This document shows positions 34,752-43,155 of a stretch of 64,000 bases of DNA, piece after piece (position 1 is the stretch's first letter; each line of letters begins with the position of its first letter). Made by a program: the position numbers and the translations under genes. The notes beneath the pieces are model-generated. The model did not search any database. It was not told the origin of the DNA and saw only the letters and a list, made by a program, of their open reading frames with translations. Origin of the DNA: WLMZ01 sp031367435 (GTDB taxonomy: Bacteria; Actinomycetota; Acidimicrobiia; Acidimicrobiales; Ilumatobacteraceae); contig JANLPV010000100.1 in the NCBI GenBank assembly GCA_031367435.1, positions 1 through 64,000 on the forward strand, given 5' to 3'.

Positions 34752-35602
34752 ATACGGTTGGGCTGGTTGCCGACGTCGTGCGCTTCTCATGCGTCGACGG
34801 TCCGGGTAACCGCTTCGTGGTCTTCATGCAGGGCTGCAACTTCAACTGCATTGCGTGTCATAACCCGTACACGATCAACGTGTGCAACAACTGTGGCGAG
34901 TGTGTAGCGGTCTGCGAATCGGCAGCACTCTCGCTCTCCTCTGCGGGATCGATGATGTGGAACAGCGCAGTGTGCACCGGAAGCGACCACTGCACTTCGT
35001 GGTGTCCATATGACTCCACCCCGAAAGCCTTGCCGATAACGGTGAACGAATTGATCGATCAGGTTCGTGGGCCGGCGCCCTTTCTCTCTGGCGTTACCGT
35101 CTCAGGCGGCGAAGCAACGCAGCAGGCTCCCTTCGTACGGTCGTTTTTCGCGGCGCTCGCTGCCGATCCCGAGCTCAGTCGGCTGTCGCGATTCGTCGAC
35201 TCGAATGGCGCGGCGCCGGAGCACGTGTGGCGCGACCTTGCACCGGTAATGGACGGCGCAATGATCGATCTCAAAGCACTCGACGCCGAGACTCATCTGG
35301 CCATGACTGGGCAACCCAACGACGAGGTCCTCGCCAGCATTGGTCTGCTCGCGTCGATGGGTAAGTTGGCCGAGGTGCGCCTGTTGATGTTGCCCGGCAT
35401 CAACGATCACTTCGATGTTTTGACCCGAACGGGCGCGTGGCTCTACGACGTTGACCCGCTGATGCAGGTAAAGGTGATTGGATTTCGATGCCACGGCGTG
35501 CGCGCCAACGCTGGTGTGCTCACTGAGCCGGACTCCGCAACGATGAGCGGGTATGAAGCGATCCTCCGAGGTGCCGGGCTGACTCGACTGTGCCTCGTCT
35601 GA
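34748..35602 (+). CDS. yjjW: YjjW-family glycyl radical enzyme activase (radical SAM)
   Basis: GTG 34748 overlaps the previous stop. The 284-residue protein has the radical-SAM motif C-x3-C-x2-C (CNFNCIAC). An inserted ferredoxin-like Cys set follows (CNNCGECVAVC and CTGSDHC...WCP), and then the SAM-binding VTVSGGEAT. It uses SAM to install the glycyl radical on the YjjI partner. Gene order and coupling are as in known YjjI/YjjW pairs. Confidence 0.88.
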   Translation: MNTVGLVADVVRFSCVDGPGNRFVVFMQGCNFNCIACHNPYTINVCNNCGECVAVCESAALSLSSAGSMMWNSAVCTGSDHCTSWCPYDSTPKALPITVNELIDQVRGPAPFLSGVTVSGGEATQQAPFVRSFFAALAADPELSRLSRFVDSNGAAPEHVWRDLAPVMDGAMIDLKALDAETHLAMTGQPNDEVLASIGLLASMGKLAEVRLLMLPGINDHFDVLTRTGAWLYDVDPLMQVKVIGFRCHGVRANAGVLTEPDSATMSGYEAILRGAGLTRLCLV

Positions 35603-35653
35603 CCGGGGCCAGCCCAGGGAGGGATCGCGGGTCTGTGCTGGCAGGCTTGGCGG

Positions 35654-36868
35654 GTGAATCAACGTGATCTGCTGATCATCGGTGGTGGTCCGGCGGGCGC
35701 TGCGGCGGCGATCCGCGCGGCGCGTGCTGGCGTGCAGGTGACGGTCTTCGAGAAGGGTCCGCACGGTCGCGACAAGGTATGCGGCGATGGTCTCACACCG
35801 CGAGCCGTTGCGGCACTGCAGCAACTCGACATCTCCCTCGCCGACGCGCACCGCATCAATGGCTTACGGATGATCGCTGGCAAAAAGGTTCGCGAGCTCG
35901 CGTGGCCCACGACCGATCGGTTTCCGAATTTTGGTGCCGTCTGGCCACGCCGACTCTTCGACACGTACCTCATCGACATCGCTATCGCGGCTGGTGCCGA
36001 AGTGCGCTTCGACTGCGAGGCGCTGCCGATACTCGACGGCGAGCGTGTGGTGGGCGTGCGTGCCGGCACCGACACGTTCACTGCGCCGTTCACCATTCTC
36101 GCTGCGGGGGCACAAGGCGCAGCGGCCAAAATGCTCGGTGCCGAACGAGATCCCAACGAACCCTTCGGTCTCGCGATTCGTGCCTACGCGACCACACCCC
36201 GACATGGCGAGCGACATCTCGAAGCGTGCTTATCGCTGCGTGATGAGCACGGCACGCCGGTGCCTGGTTACGGCTGGATGTTTCCGGCAGGAGATGGCAC
36301 CGTCAACATCGGCGTTGGTGCGCTCAGCACGATGCAGGGTTTCAAGAAATTGAATCTCAACACGTTGCTTGATCAATACGCGGCGATCGTGCGTCGGCCG
36401 TGGTCGCTGGGTGACTACATCGAAAAGCCTCGCGCGTGGCGACTCCCCATGAGCTGCGTTCGTCGACACGGACCGGGCTGGGTGGCAGTCGGTGATGCCG
36501 CTGGTTTCGTGAATCCGATGAACGGAGAGGGCATCGACTACGGACTCGAGAGCGGCATGCTCGCCGTCGAGCGATTCCTTGCCAATCCGTCCACGGCACC
36601 CGACACGTACGACCGTCTCGTTGGCGAACGCTTCGATGCATTCTTGCGAACTGGCCGGCGCTTCAGCTTCCTTATTGGTCACCCGTGGCTACTTCGCGCC
36701 GGGTTGCGTGTTGCCGTCGGCACGCAGGCCACAGCCGACATCACCTTGGCCGTCATGGGCAATCTGGTCGATAACGAAACGCCGGGCGCTGCCGGAAGAG
36801 TGCTGCGTTTGGCCGATCGCACGTTGGCGCTCGCTGATCCGTTGTTACGGCGAACACGCGCCGACTGA
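35654..36868 (+). CDS. Geranylgeranyl-reductase-family FAD-dependent oxidoreductase
   Basis: GTG 35654 starts a 404-residue flavoprotein with the FAD-binding motif LLIIGGGPAGAAAAIRAARAG. KVCGDGLTPRAV follows (the Cys-Gly-Asp-Gly typical of this family), then GWVAVGDAAGFVNPMNGEGIDYGLESG. It likely saturates isoprenoid double bonds, for example in menaquinone or a polyprenyl chain. It lies 51 bases after the glycyl-radical activase but may be separately transcribed. Confidence 0.85.
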   Translation: MNQRDLLIIGGGPAGAAAAIRAARAGVQVTVFEKGPHGRDKVCGDGLTPRAVAALQQLDISLADAHRINGLRMIAGKKVRELAWPTTDRFPNFGAVWPRRLFDTYLIDIAIAAGAEVRFDCEALPILDGERVVGVRAGTDTFTAPFTILAAGAQGAAAKMLGAERDPNEPFGLAIRAYATTPRHGERHLEACLSLRDEHGTPVPGYGWMFPAGDGTVNIGVGALSTMQGFKKLNLNTLLDQYAAIVRRPWSLGDYIEKPRAWRLPMSCVRRHGPGWVAVGDAAGFVNPMNGEGIDYGLESGMLAVERFLANPSTAPDTYDRLVGERFDAFLRTGRRFSFLIGHPWLLRAGLRVAVGTQATADITLAVMGNLVDNETPGAAGRVLRLADRTLALADPLLRRTRAD

Positions 36869-36874
36869 CAACTG

Positions 36875-37492
36875 TTAGCTGGTCATTCCACCGAGACCAA
36901 CGAGACCGCGGGCGAGTTCGATCTCGCCCATGTGACGCAGACCGTGTTGATACAGCCAGCACTCGAACCCATCGAGCACGGTGATGCCGACGTCACCCGC
37001 GACGCGGGCGCTGTAGGTACTCGCGATCTGTGGCGGAAACGGGCGTTGCACAACAACTCGGGTGAGGTCGGTGGGATCGAGTGCGTCGAGATATGCCTCG
37101 GTGCGGTCGAACACCGTGCGCATGTATTCCTTGAACGCGTCGTAATCGCCGATGCGCTGATGAATCATCTCGTCGACGGTCTTGTGCTTGCCGTGGTCGT
37201 TGATCGTCATGTGCACACGCGCTTGCCAATCGTCGTTCCACACCGGCGCAATGCCGGTGAGCAACATGAACGACGCGTCTTGCATGTTCGTGTAGTGAAA
37301 GAGACAGAACGCAATCGGCAAGACGCCTTCACGCTCGAAGTGGTTCACGTGGTGGAGGTCCATCGAATCCACTGCCTGGTAATACAACGAGTGCATCGCG
37401 CGCATACGTCGTTGCAGCGAATCGAGGGTCATTGTTGCTTCGGCCATGATGTTCTCCGTGTGGGTGTTCTCCGTGTGGGTGCTGTTGCTCAT
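36875..37492 (-). CDS. DinB-like protein
   Basis: The 205-residue protein is predicted helical, with His residues spaced as in the DinB/YfiT metal-binding bundle (MDLHHVNHFE, FHYTNMQD, QHGLRHMGEIE). DinB-like proteins include thiol-dependent transferases. ATG 37492 overlaps the SDR stop (ATGA). An alternative ATG at 37447 has GGAGA upstream and would drop the tandem THTENTHTEN segment. Both are plausible. Confidence 0.6.
   Translation of the reverse strand: MSNSTHTENTHTENIMAEATMTLDSLQRRMRAMHSLYYQAVDSMDLHHVNHFEREGVLPIAFCLFHYTNMQDASFMLLTGIAPVWNDDWQARVHMTINDHGKHKTVDEMIHQRIGDYDAFKEYMRTVFDRTEAYLDALDPTDLTRVVVQRPFPPQIASTYSARVAGDVGITVLDGFECWLYQHGLRHMGEIELARGLVGLGGMTS
37452..37481 (-). repeat. 15-bp tandem repeat at a gene start
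   Basis: Two copies of TTCTCCGTGTGGGTG lie side by side, encoding THTEN twice on the minus strand. Each copy also carries a GGAGA that could act as a ribosome-binding site for ATG 37447. Confidence 0.8.
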
Positions 37493-38250
37493 GACCAGCC
37501 GCCTGAGTAAGAGACGAACTGACCGGTGGTGAAACGACTGCTGCCGTCCACAAATGGTGCGCAGAAATGGGCGAACTCGTCCATCGTGCCCAACCGGCCG
37601 AGCGGAACCCGGCTCTCGATCTTTGCACGAATCGCCGGATCGTCGGCGCCGGTGGCGCGGCGAAACTCGGGGAAGTCCATGTAGTTGGTGCCAACCGCGT
37701 TTACCTGCACACGATGGCGGGCAACCTCGTTGGCGACGTTGCGCACCATATGCGTGGCTCCGGCGCGGGCTGATGAATACAGCGGCGCCTCGGGTGTGGC
37801 GCGGGCACCGCTGGCGCTGGTGATCACCAACACCTGGCCGTCGCCTTGCGCGATCATCGGTTCGAGCACGGTCTGCATGAAGTGAAACGGCGCCACCATG
37901 CAGCCCTGCATCACCGATTCGAGATCGGCAAGCGTGGCATTCATGAAGCGGCCAGTGACGATGAGGCCCGAGAACGCAACTGCCGAATCGATTCGACCAA
38001 AGCGTTGCATCGCGGCGTCGACGAGTCGTTGTGACGATTCGCGTTTCACGAGATCGCGCGTGCCGGTGACGACTTCAACCTGCGTGCCACCCGCAATCAG
38101 TTCTTCGACGAGCGCTGGGTCGGGGTCGCCGAGGACAAGATCGTGCCCTCGCTCGGCCAGGAGCCTGGCGAGCGGAGGACCGACGTAGAAACCGGCCCCG
38201 GCAACGAGTGCTATGCGTCGTGATTGTTGCAACATGGGGCCGTCGTTCAT
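37489..38250 (-). CDS. Divergent SDR-family protein with altered active site
   Basis: From ATG 38250 the protein has 253 residues. The cofactor motif reads VAGAGFYVGPP rather than TGxxxGxG, and YxxxK is replaced by Tyr-x3-Arg (LYSSARAGA). It may have lost classical dehydrogenase chemistry. The C-terminus is SDR-like (RVPLGRLGTMDEFA ... GQFVSYSGGWS). A strong promoter places its -10 box over the upstream ATG at 38262, leaving 38250 as the likely leaderless start. A TetR-family gene is divergent. Confidence 0.7.
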   Translation of the reverse strand: MNDGPMLQQSRRIALVAGAGFYVGPPLARLLAERGHDLVLGDPDPALVEELIAGGTQVEVVTGTRDLVKRESSQRLVDAAMQRFGRIDSAVAFSGLIVTGRFMNATLADLESVMQGCMVAPFHFMQTVLEPMIAQGDGQVLVITSASGARATPEAPLYSSARAGATHMVRNVANEVARHRVQVNAVGTNYMDFPEFRRATGADDPAIRAKIESRVPLGRLGTMDEFAHFCAPFVDGSSRFTTGQFVSYSGGWS

Positions 38251-38257
38251 CAACGGA

Positions 38258-38286
38258 ACCATACGTTGTGGCAGTATAAGTGTCAA
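38258..38286 (-). promoter_or_regulatory. Leaderless promoter of the divergent-SDR gene
   Basis: On the minus strand TTGACA (38286-38281), a 17-base spacer and TATGGT (38263-38258) are followed by 7 bases and ATG 38250. The match to the primary sigma consensus is very good. The spacer region includes sequence where the divergent TetR-type regulator could bind. Confidence 0.6.
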
Positions 38287-38326
38287 TTGATTCGTCGTTT
38301 GGGCGAGCCGTGTCTAAGCTGCATTG

Positions 38327-38959
38327 GTGACCAATACTGACCTCGACATCGAGAATCTCGACGAGCCAGACGACGCCCAGCAGGACGGGCGGCATGCGCG
38401 TCGAGATCGCAACAAGATCGCCGTGGTCGATGCGTACCTCGATCTGATTCGTGCTGGCAATCCGCGACCGAGCGTGGGCGAGGTGGCCGACCATTCGGGC
38501 GTGTCGCACAGGTCGGTGTTTCGGTATTTCGCTGACAAAGACGAACTGGCGCGCACCTCGATCGAACGACAGGAGAGCTTTGTTGCTCCGATGTTGCCGA
38601 TCAAGATTGATCACGACATGTCGTTGAGCGATCGAGTCGACCTCATTGTGCAGCGCAGGTTCGAACTGTTCGAAGCGATCGCCCCGGTCGCGCGGCTCAG
38701 CCGTTCGCTTGCACCGTTGCAGCCAATCCTGCAGGCCGAGCTCAGCAAAGGTCGAGCATTCTTTCGAGCGCAGGTGAAGCGCCTCTTCGCGCCAGAACTC
38801 GGGGCGATGGAACGGGCGCGCGCTGCTACCACTCTGGCGGTGCTTGATGTGCTCTGTTCGTTCGAGGTGGCCGATTTGCTCCGCGTCGATCAGGGCTTCT
38901 CCGTCGAACGCGCGAGTGAGGCGCTACGCAATGCTCTGGTGGCTGTCTTGCAGCACTAG
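38327..38959 (+). CDS. TetR-family transcriptional regulator
   Basis: GTG 38327 (or TTG 38324) starts a ~210-residue protein. Its helix-turn-helix is PSVGEVADHSGVSHRSVFRYFADKDEL. An acidic N-terminal tail and a helical C-terminal ligand domain flank it. It is divergent from the SDR/DinB-like pair and probably represses that promoter. Its end overlaps the convergent ferritin-like gene by 4 bases. Confidence 0.85.
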   Translation: MTNTDLDIENLDEPDDAQQDGRHARRDRNKIAVVDAYLDLIRAGNPRPSVGEVADHSGVSHRSVFRYFADKDELARTSIERQESFVAPMLPIKIDHDMSLSDRVDLIVQRRFELFEAIAPVARLSRSLAPLQPILQAELSKGRAFFRAQVKRLFAPELGAMERARAATTLAVLDVLCSFEVADLLRVDQGFSVERASEALRNALVAVLQH

Positions 38960-39978
38960 TCGGAACCGGCAGCGGCAAACTCAGCCAAGATCAGCGTTGC
39001 GTCAGCATGCTCGGCGATGCGCGCTTCGATGAGTTCACGCTGCTGCTGCGCGGCGAGCGGCGGTTGTTCAACTGTGGCCCACGTGACGAGTCCGCTCCAG
39101 AAGCGGTCGATCAACTCGCGTCCGAGCACGGTCGACCCGTCGAGTGTGGCGAAGGTGATCGTGGCCAACTCACCCATGTAAAGACGTAGCGAACTCACAT
39201 GGATCTCCTCGTCGGTGCGGATGCGGCCAATGATGGCAGCAGCCTCTTCAGCCTCGGCGCGCCGATCGGCAAACAGGTCGGAGGTGCCGAAGATGGCCTG
39301 AGTCGCGGCAAAGCCAATCTCGGCGCGGAACTCGATGACCAACAGATTCATCAGGAGCGAGATGAACCCCTCCACCACGGGCGAAACCTCTGGCATCCAA
39401 CGCATCGCGGCCTCCGGGCGGGCAATGTTGTCGGGCGGATCGACGTCGGGATATGCACCGTCGCCGAACGCGATATCGCGGGCAACGAACCACATCTCGT
39501 CGTGCCCGCCGATGCCTTCGGCGGGAACGCCGCCTTCATCAAGGCCGTGTGCCTTCAACAGCCCCTTGTTGAGATGCCCGATGGCCATCTGCGAGATGTC
39601 GTCGATGATGAACGGCTGCAGGTTAGGAAAATTCATCTCCGCCAGCAAACGGCCCTTGGCTTCGATCTTGCCCGTGATGGTGAGGCTGTTCCAAAAGGTC
39701 TGACCCAGACCGTGGCGGAGCAGAACTCGACTTTGCTCGACACCGGGAACTCGCTCACCAATCAGCAGCGACGAGTCGGCATCGAGCAGATCGCCGCCCC
39801 GTTCGCGAAGCGCATCGGTCCATGCCTGAAGCGCGGCCTCGCGTACGAGCGCACGAGGAGGCTGATAGCAACCATCGGACATGATGCCGCCGTGCATGCG
39901 ACGACCTGCCACTACGTGCTGGTGCGTGAACGCATGATCGCTGATGAGCTCTGCTTCGGTGTAGACGAGCTGTGCCAT
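38956..39978 (-). CDS. Uncharacterised protein with a possible ferritin-like diiron motif
   Basis: The 340-residue soluble protein is not one I recognise. It is rich in helices and contains HQHVVAGRRMHGG near the N-terminus. Residues ~205-275 carry VIEFRAEIGFAATQAIFG and IRTDEEIHVSSLRLYMGE, where E-x3-E and E-E-x-H could ligate a diiron centre as in ferritin-like proteins. No signal peptide is seen. It appears monocistronic. The enzymatic role is unknown. Confidence 0.6.
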   Translation of the reverse strand: MAQLVYTEAELISDHAFTHQHVVAGRRMHGGIMSDGCYQPPRALVREAALQAWTDALRERGGDLLDADSSLLIGERVPGVEQSRVLLRHGLGQTFWNSLTITGKIEAKGRLLAEMNFPNLQPFIIDDISQMAIGHLNKGLLKAHGLDEGGVPAEGIGGHDEMWFVARDIAFGDGAYPDVDPPDNIARPEAAMRWMPEVSPVVEGFISLLMNLLVIEFRAEIGFAATQAIFGTSDLFADRRAEAEEAAAIIGRIRTDEEIHVSSLRLYMGELATITFATLDGSTVLGRELIDRFWSGLVTWATVEQPPLAAQQQRELIEARIAEHADATLILAEFAAAGSD

Positions 39979-40075
39979 CGCCCAAGCGTACGCCTGCTGT
40001 GTGCCTCGGCCTGTAGCGCGCGGTGAGTGGTACGGTTGTGCCGGTATTCGTGGGACCAGTTCAAAGGGGATGCGC

Positions 40076-40996
40076 GTGAGCGAGTCACGACAGGTGGGCT
40101 TTATCGGGTTGGGTCATCTCGGGGTATATCTCGCGTCGAGCCTGGTGCGCAACGGTCATCACGTGACGGTCACCGACCTCAACCGCAGCGCCGCCGATGG
40201 GCTCATCGCGGCCGGTGCGGTGTGGGCTGATACGGCCGAAGCCGCGGCGAAGGCGTCCGATGTGGTGTTCACCTGCCTGCCGTCTCCGGCTGCGGTGAGC
40301 GCCGTTGTTACCGGGCCCAACGGCGTGCTGGCCGGTTTACGCACGGGTGGCACCTGGATCGATATGAGCACCAACGATCGTGACGAAACGCTGCGGCTGG
40401 CTGCCCTTGCCGCAGCCGTTGGTGTGCGAATGCTCGAGTGCCCGGTCACAGGTGGCGTGCACAAAGCGGCCGAAGGCGACATCACGGTCTTGGTCGGCGG
40501 CGATGAGGCCGACTTTGAGGCGCACCGCGATCTGCTCAGCGCCGTCGGGAGCCCGATCATCTACATGGGTCCGTTGGGCAGTGCGGCAGTCATCAAGGTC
40601 ATAACGAACATGCTTGCCTTCATCAACCTCGTCGCTCTCGGCGAGGCGCTGATGCTCGCCAAGCGCGGCGGCCTCGACTTGGCGAAATCGTTTGAGGCGA
40701 TCAAGGAGAGCTCCGGCAATAGCTTCGTGCACGAAACCGAGGGTCAGGTGATTCTCAACGGCAGTTACAACATTGGTTTCACGATGGATCTCGCCTGCAA
40801 GGACCTTGGGTTCGCTACACAGTTCGGCCGTCAGTTCGGGGTGCCTCTCGAACTCGCTGGACTGGTGGAGCAGACGTTCATCCGCTCGCGTTCGCAATAC
40901 GGTGGCGAGGCGTGGTCGTCGCAAGTGGTGAAGTTGCTAGAGGATGCACTCGGCACCGACCTGCGCGCCGAAGGTTTTCCTGCGGTCCTGCAATAG
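40076..40996 (+). CDS. 3-hydroxyisobutyrate dehydrogenase-family oxidoreductase
   Basis: The ribosome site AAAGGGG touches ATG 40070 directly, so GTG 40076, six bases after it, is the likely start. The 306-residue protein has GFIGLGHLGVYLASSLVRNGHHVTV (NAD(P) binding), LECPVTGGVHKAAEGDITVLVGG, and a catalytic Lys region NMLAFINLVALGEA ... KESSGNS. It belongs to the beta-hydroxyacid dehydrogenase family; the substrate is unknown. Confidence 0.85.
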   Translation: MSESRQVGFIGLGHLGVYLASSLVRNGHHVTVTDLNRSAADGLIAAGAVWADTAEAAAKASDVVFTCLPSPAAVSAVVTGPNGVLAGLRTGGTWIDMSTNDRDETLRLAALAAAVGVRMLECPVTGGVHKAAEGDITVLVGGDEADFEAHRDLLSAVGSPIIYMGPLGSAAVIKVITNMLAFINLVALGEALMLAKRGGLDLAKSFEAIKESSGNSFVHETEGQVILNGSYNIGFTMDLACKDLGFATQFGRQFGVPLELAGLVEQTFIRSRSQYGGEAWSSQVVKLLEDALGTDLRAEGFPAVLQ

Positions 40997-41048
40997 CAGC
41001 CCACATAGAGTGTTGGGGCACATCGTCTCCGAAAGGAATCATGGTCTC

Positions 41049-41528
41049 ATGGCCGCTACTTCACGTCGTGCCGAGCGCTATCTGCAGCAAAAGCGTCGCA
41101 ACCGACTTCGGCTCATCATTGCCGCCGGACTCGTCGTCCTTGTCGGCGTCATCGTCGTGATTGTCGTGGCCACCGGCGGTAACGACACGTCGAGCCCGCC
41201 CGAGTTTTCTGGCTCTGTCGTCACGCTTTCGCTGTCTGACTTCGCGATCAAAGGCAACCTCGAAGTGCCAACGGGCCCGATTCGAATCGAGGCAACCAAC
41301 GTCGGGGCCACACAACACAACATCGGCGTGCGCGGTGTGAAAATCTCCAGGAATCTCGAGCGTGGCGAAAGCACAACCCTCGACGTCGGCACGCTCGCTC
41401 CAGGCACCTACGAGCTGTACTGCGACGTCATCAGCCCGATCGACAAGATCAGTCACGTCAAAAAGGGCATGGTAGCCAAACTCGTTGTGACTGCGGCTGC
41501 CGCCGCGACGAGTACAACGACTGGTTGA
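41049..41528 (+). CDS. Membrane-anchored cupredoxin-domain protein
   Basis: ATG 41049 starts a 159-residue protein with a basic N-terminus and one membrane helix (LIIAAGLVVLVGVIVVIVVA). A plastocyanin-like beta domain outside the membrane follows. Candidate type-1 copper ligands are His in ATQHNIGV, Cys in YELYCDV, His in KISHVKKG and Met in KGMVAKL. It may carry electrons or bind copper at the cell surface. AAAGGA lies ~12 bases upstream; another ATG at 41041 is out of frame. Confidence 0.8.
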   Translation: MAATSRRAERYLQQKRRNRLRLIIAAGLVVLVGVIVVIVVATGGNDTSSPPEFSGSVVTLSLSDFAIKGNLEVPTGPIRIEATNVGATQHNIGVRGVKISRNLERGESTTLDVGTLAPGTYELYCDVISPIDKISHVKKGMVAKLVVTAAAAATSTTTG

Positions 41529-41557
41529 CGAAACCCGTACCGCGCGAGCGGCGACCG

Positions 41558-42301
41558 TCAGGGGTGATTGCGTGAGATTGTGCTGCCACCAAAAATCTGC
41601 TTGGTGGGCAACACTTCGATTGTGGTGAGATCGACGTGCGGTGGCAGATCGAGCGCGCTGGCGATCACGGTCGCGATGTCATGAGGTTGTATGGCATCGA
41701 AGTCGTCGTACAACGCCTCGGTCGCTTTGTCGTGGCCGCCGAAGATGCCGTCGTACAAGCGTGTTTGTACACGCCCGGGCATCAGCACCGTCACGCGAAT
41801 CGACGAGCCGAGCAGATCGCAACGAAGCCCCTCGGCGAACGCGTGCAACGCTGCCTTCGTCGCGCCGTATGTGGCCGTGTTCGGGGTGGGGTGCTTGCCG
41901 GCGATTGAGCCCATGAAGAAGATGTGTCCACGGTCGCGGGCGATCATGGCGGGCAACACGAGGTTTGTCACGTGCAGCGCGGCGCGCAGGTTGACGTCGA
42001 TGAGCGCATCTATCGTCGATGTGTTCGTCGCTGCGAAGGGCTGCAGCTCGGTGAGAATTCCCGCGTTGTTGACAAGCACATCGATGTCGAGGTCGGCAAC
42101 GAGTGCAGCGATCGCCGTGCCGTCGCGAAGGTCTATGCCGTGCGCGATCGCGCCGGTGTCGCGAGCCATGTCGTGGAGTGCTGGCTCATCGAGAGCCGCG
42201 GCGTGCACCACCATGTCGCGCGCCCGGAACTCGCGCACGATGGCCTCGCCGATGCCACGCGACGCTCCGGTGACGAGGGCACTCTTGTAGAGCGGGTTCA
42301 T
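41558..42301 (-). CDS. SDR-family oxidoreductase
   Basis: The 247-residue protein has canonical SDR motifs: VTGASRGIGEAI, NNAG, a Ser in MGSIAG and catalytic TYGATKAAL. PGRVQT follows. ATG 42301 overlaps the stop of the upstream SDR gene (ATGA), so the two dehydrogenases are co-translated. Substrate unknown. Confidence 0.88.
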   Translation of the reverse strand: MNPLYKSALVTGASRGIGEAIVREFRARDMVVHAAALDEPALHDMARDTGAIAHGIDLRDGTAIAALVADLDIDVLVNNAGILTELQPFAATNTSTIDALIDVNLRAALHVTNLVLPAMIARDRGHIFFMGSIAGKHPTPNTATYGATKAALHAFAEGLRCDLLGSSIRVTVLMPGRVQTRLYDGIFGGHDKATEALYDDFDAIQPHDIATVIASALDLPPHVDLTTIEVLPTKQIFGGSTISRNHP

Positions 42302-43041
42302 ACGATCACTCCTGCGCCGCTGACGACGATGTTCTCGCCGGCGATGCTCACATTGTCGGCGTGGCTGAGATACGCGACGAGGTTGGCGACCTCGTGTGGC
42401 TCGATGGGGCGTCGGGTCGGCAGTTGTTCCACCATCGGTGCGTACCAGTCGGTCTTCTTCGCCGCTTCGGTGGCCATCGGCCCGGGGGCGACGGAGTTGA
42501 CGAGAATCCCAAGCGGCGCTACTTCGAGTGCGAGTGATCGCGTGAGGCTCACCACGGCGGCCTTTGTTGCGGCGTAATGCGCGTTTGCTGGATGAGCTTT
42601 GAACGCATCGATCGACGTGATGTTGACGATGTGACCGCGGCCATGCTCGCGCATTTCGGCGATCGCCTCCACCATCATGAAGTAGGTGCCGAGCACGTTC
42701 ACCTGAAACACGTGCTGCCAATCATCTGCGCTGATTTCGAGAACCGGTCGCCGCGGGTATACGCCCGCTGCGTTGATCAAGATGTCGAGTCTGCCGAACC
42801 GCTCGAGCGTGGCGCGCACAGCCGATCGGCACGCTGCCTGGGTGGTGATGTCGACAACGGTTGTGTCGACGGACGTGGTGCCGCCCGGTGCGCCGAGTGC
42901 GTCGATAGTGGCCGCTGCCTCGCAGAGCCCATCTGCGTGGGGGCCGGCCAACATGATCGCGATGCCATCGCGCACGAGACGTTCTGCACAGGCCAAGCCG
43001 AGCCCGCGAGCGCCACCGGTGATGAGTGCGACGCGCTTCAT
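42298..43041 (-). CDS. SDR-family oxidoreductase
   Basis: The 247-residue protein has ITGGARGLGLACAERL, NAAG, NITSIDAF and catalytic HYAATKAAV, followed by SVAPGPMATEAA. ATG 43041 is chosen; the extension to 43074 has no support. It forms a coupled pair with the next SDR gene, both running away from the divergent metallo-hydrolase gene. Confidence 0.88.
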   Translation of the reverse strand: MKRVALITGGARGLGLACAERLVRDGIAIMLAGPHADGLCEAAATIDALGAPGGTTSVDTTVVDITTQAACRSAVRATLERFGRLDILINAAGVYPRRPVLEISADDWQHVFQVNVLGTYFMMVEAIAEMREHGRGHIVNITSIDAFKAHPANAHYAATKAAVVSLTRSLALEVAPLGILVNSVAPGPMATEAAKKTDWYAPMVEQLPTRRPIEPHEVANLVAYLSHADNVSIAGENIVVSGAGVIV

Positions 43042-43119
43042 CAACGCCCTCGCGGGTTCGACAAGTGGTGGCACGTCATGATGGAGAACCTACTGGGCGT
43101 AGGCGACCGCGCAGAACTC

Positions 43120-43148
43120 TTGTCATGCTGACTGACAATTGATATGGT
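43120..43148 (+). promoter_or_regulatory. Leaderless promoter and inverted repeat of the metallo-hydrolase gene
   Basis: TTGTCA (43120-43125), 17 bases and TATGGT (43143-43148) are followed by 7 bases and ATG 43156. The -10 box overlaps the earlier ATG at 43144, arguing against that start. TTGTCA and TGACAA (43133-43138) form an inverted repeat with 7-base spacing, a possible operator. Confidence 0.55.
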
Positions 43149-43155
43149 TGCCGCC

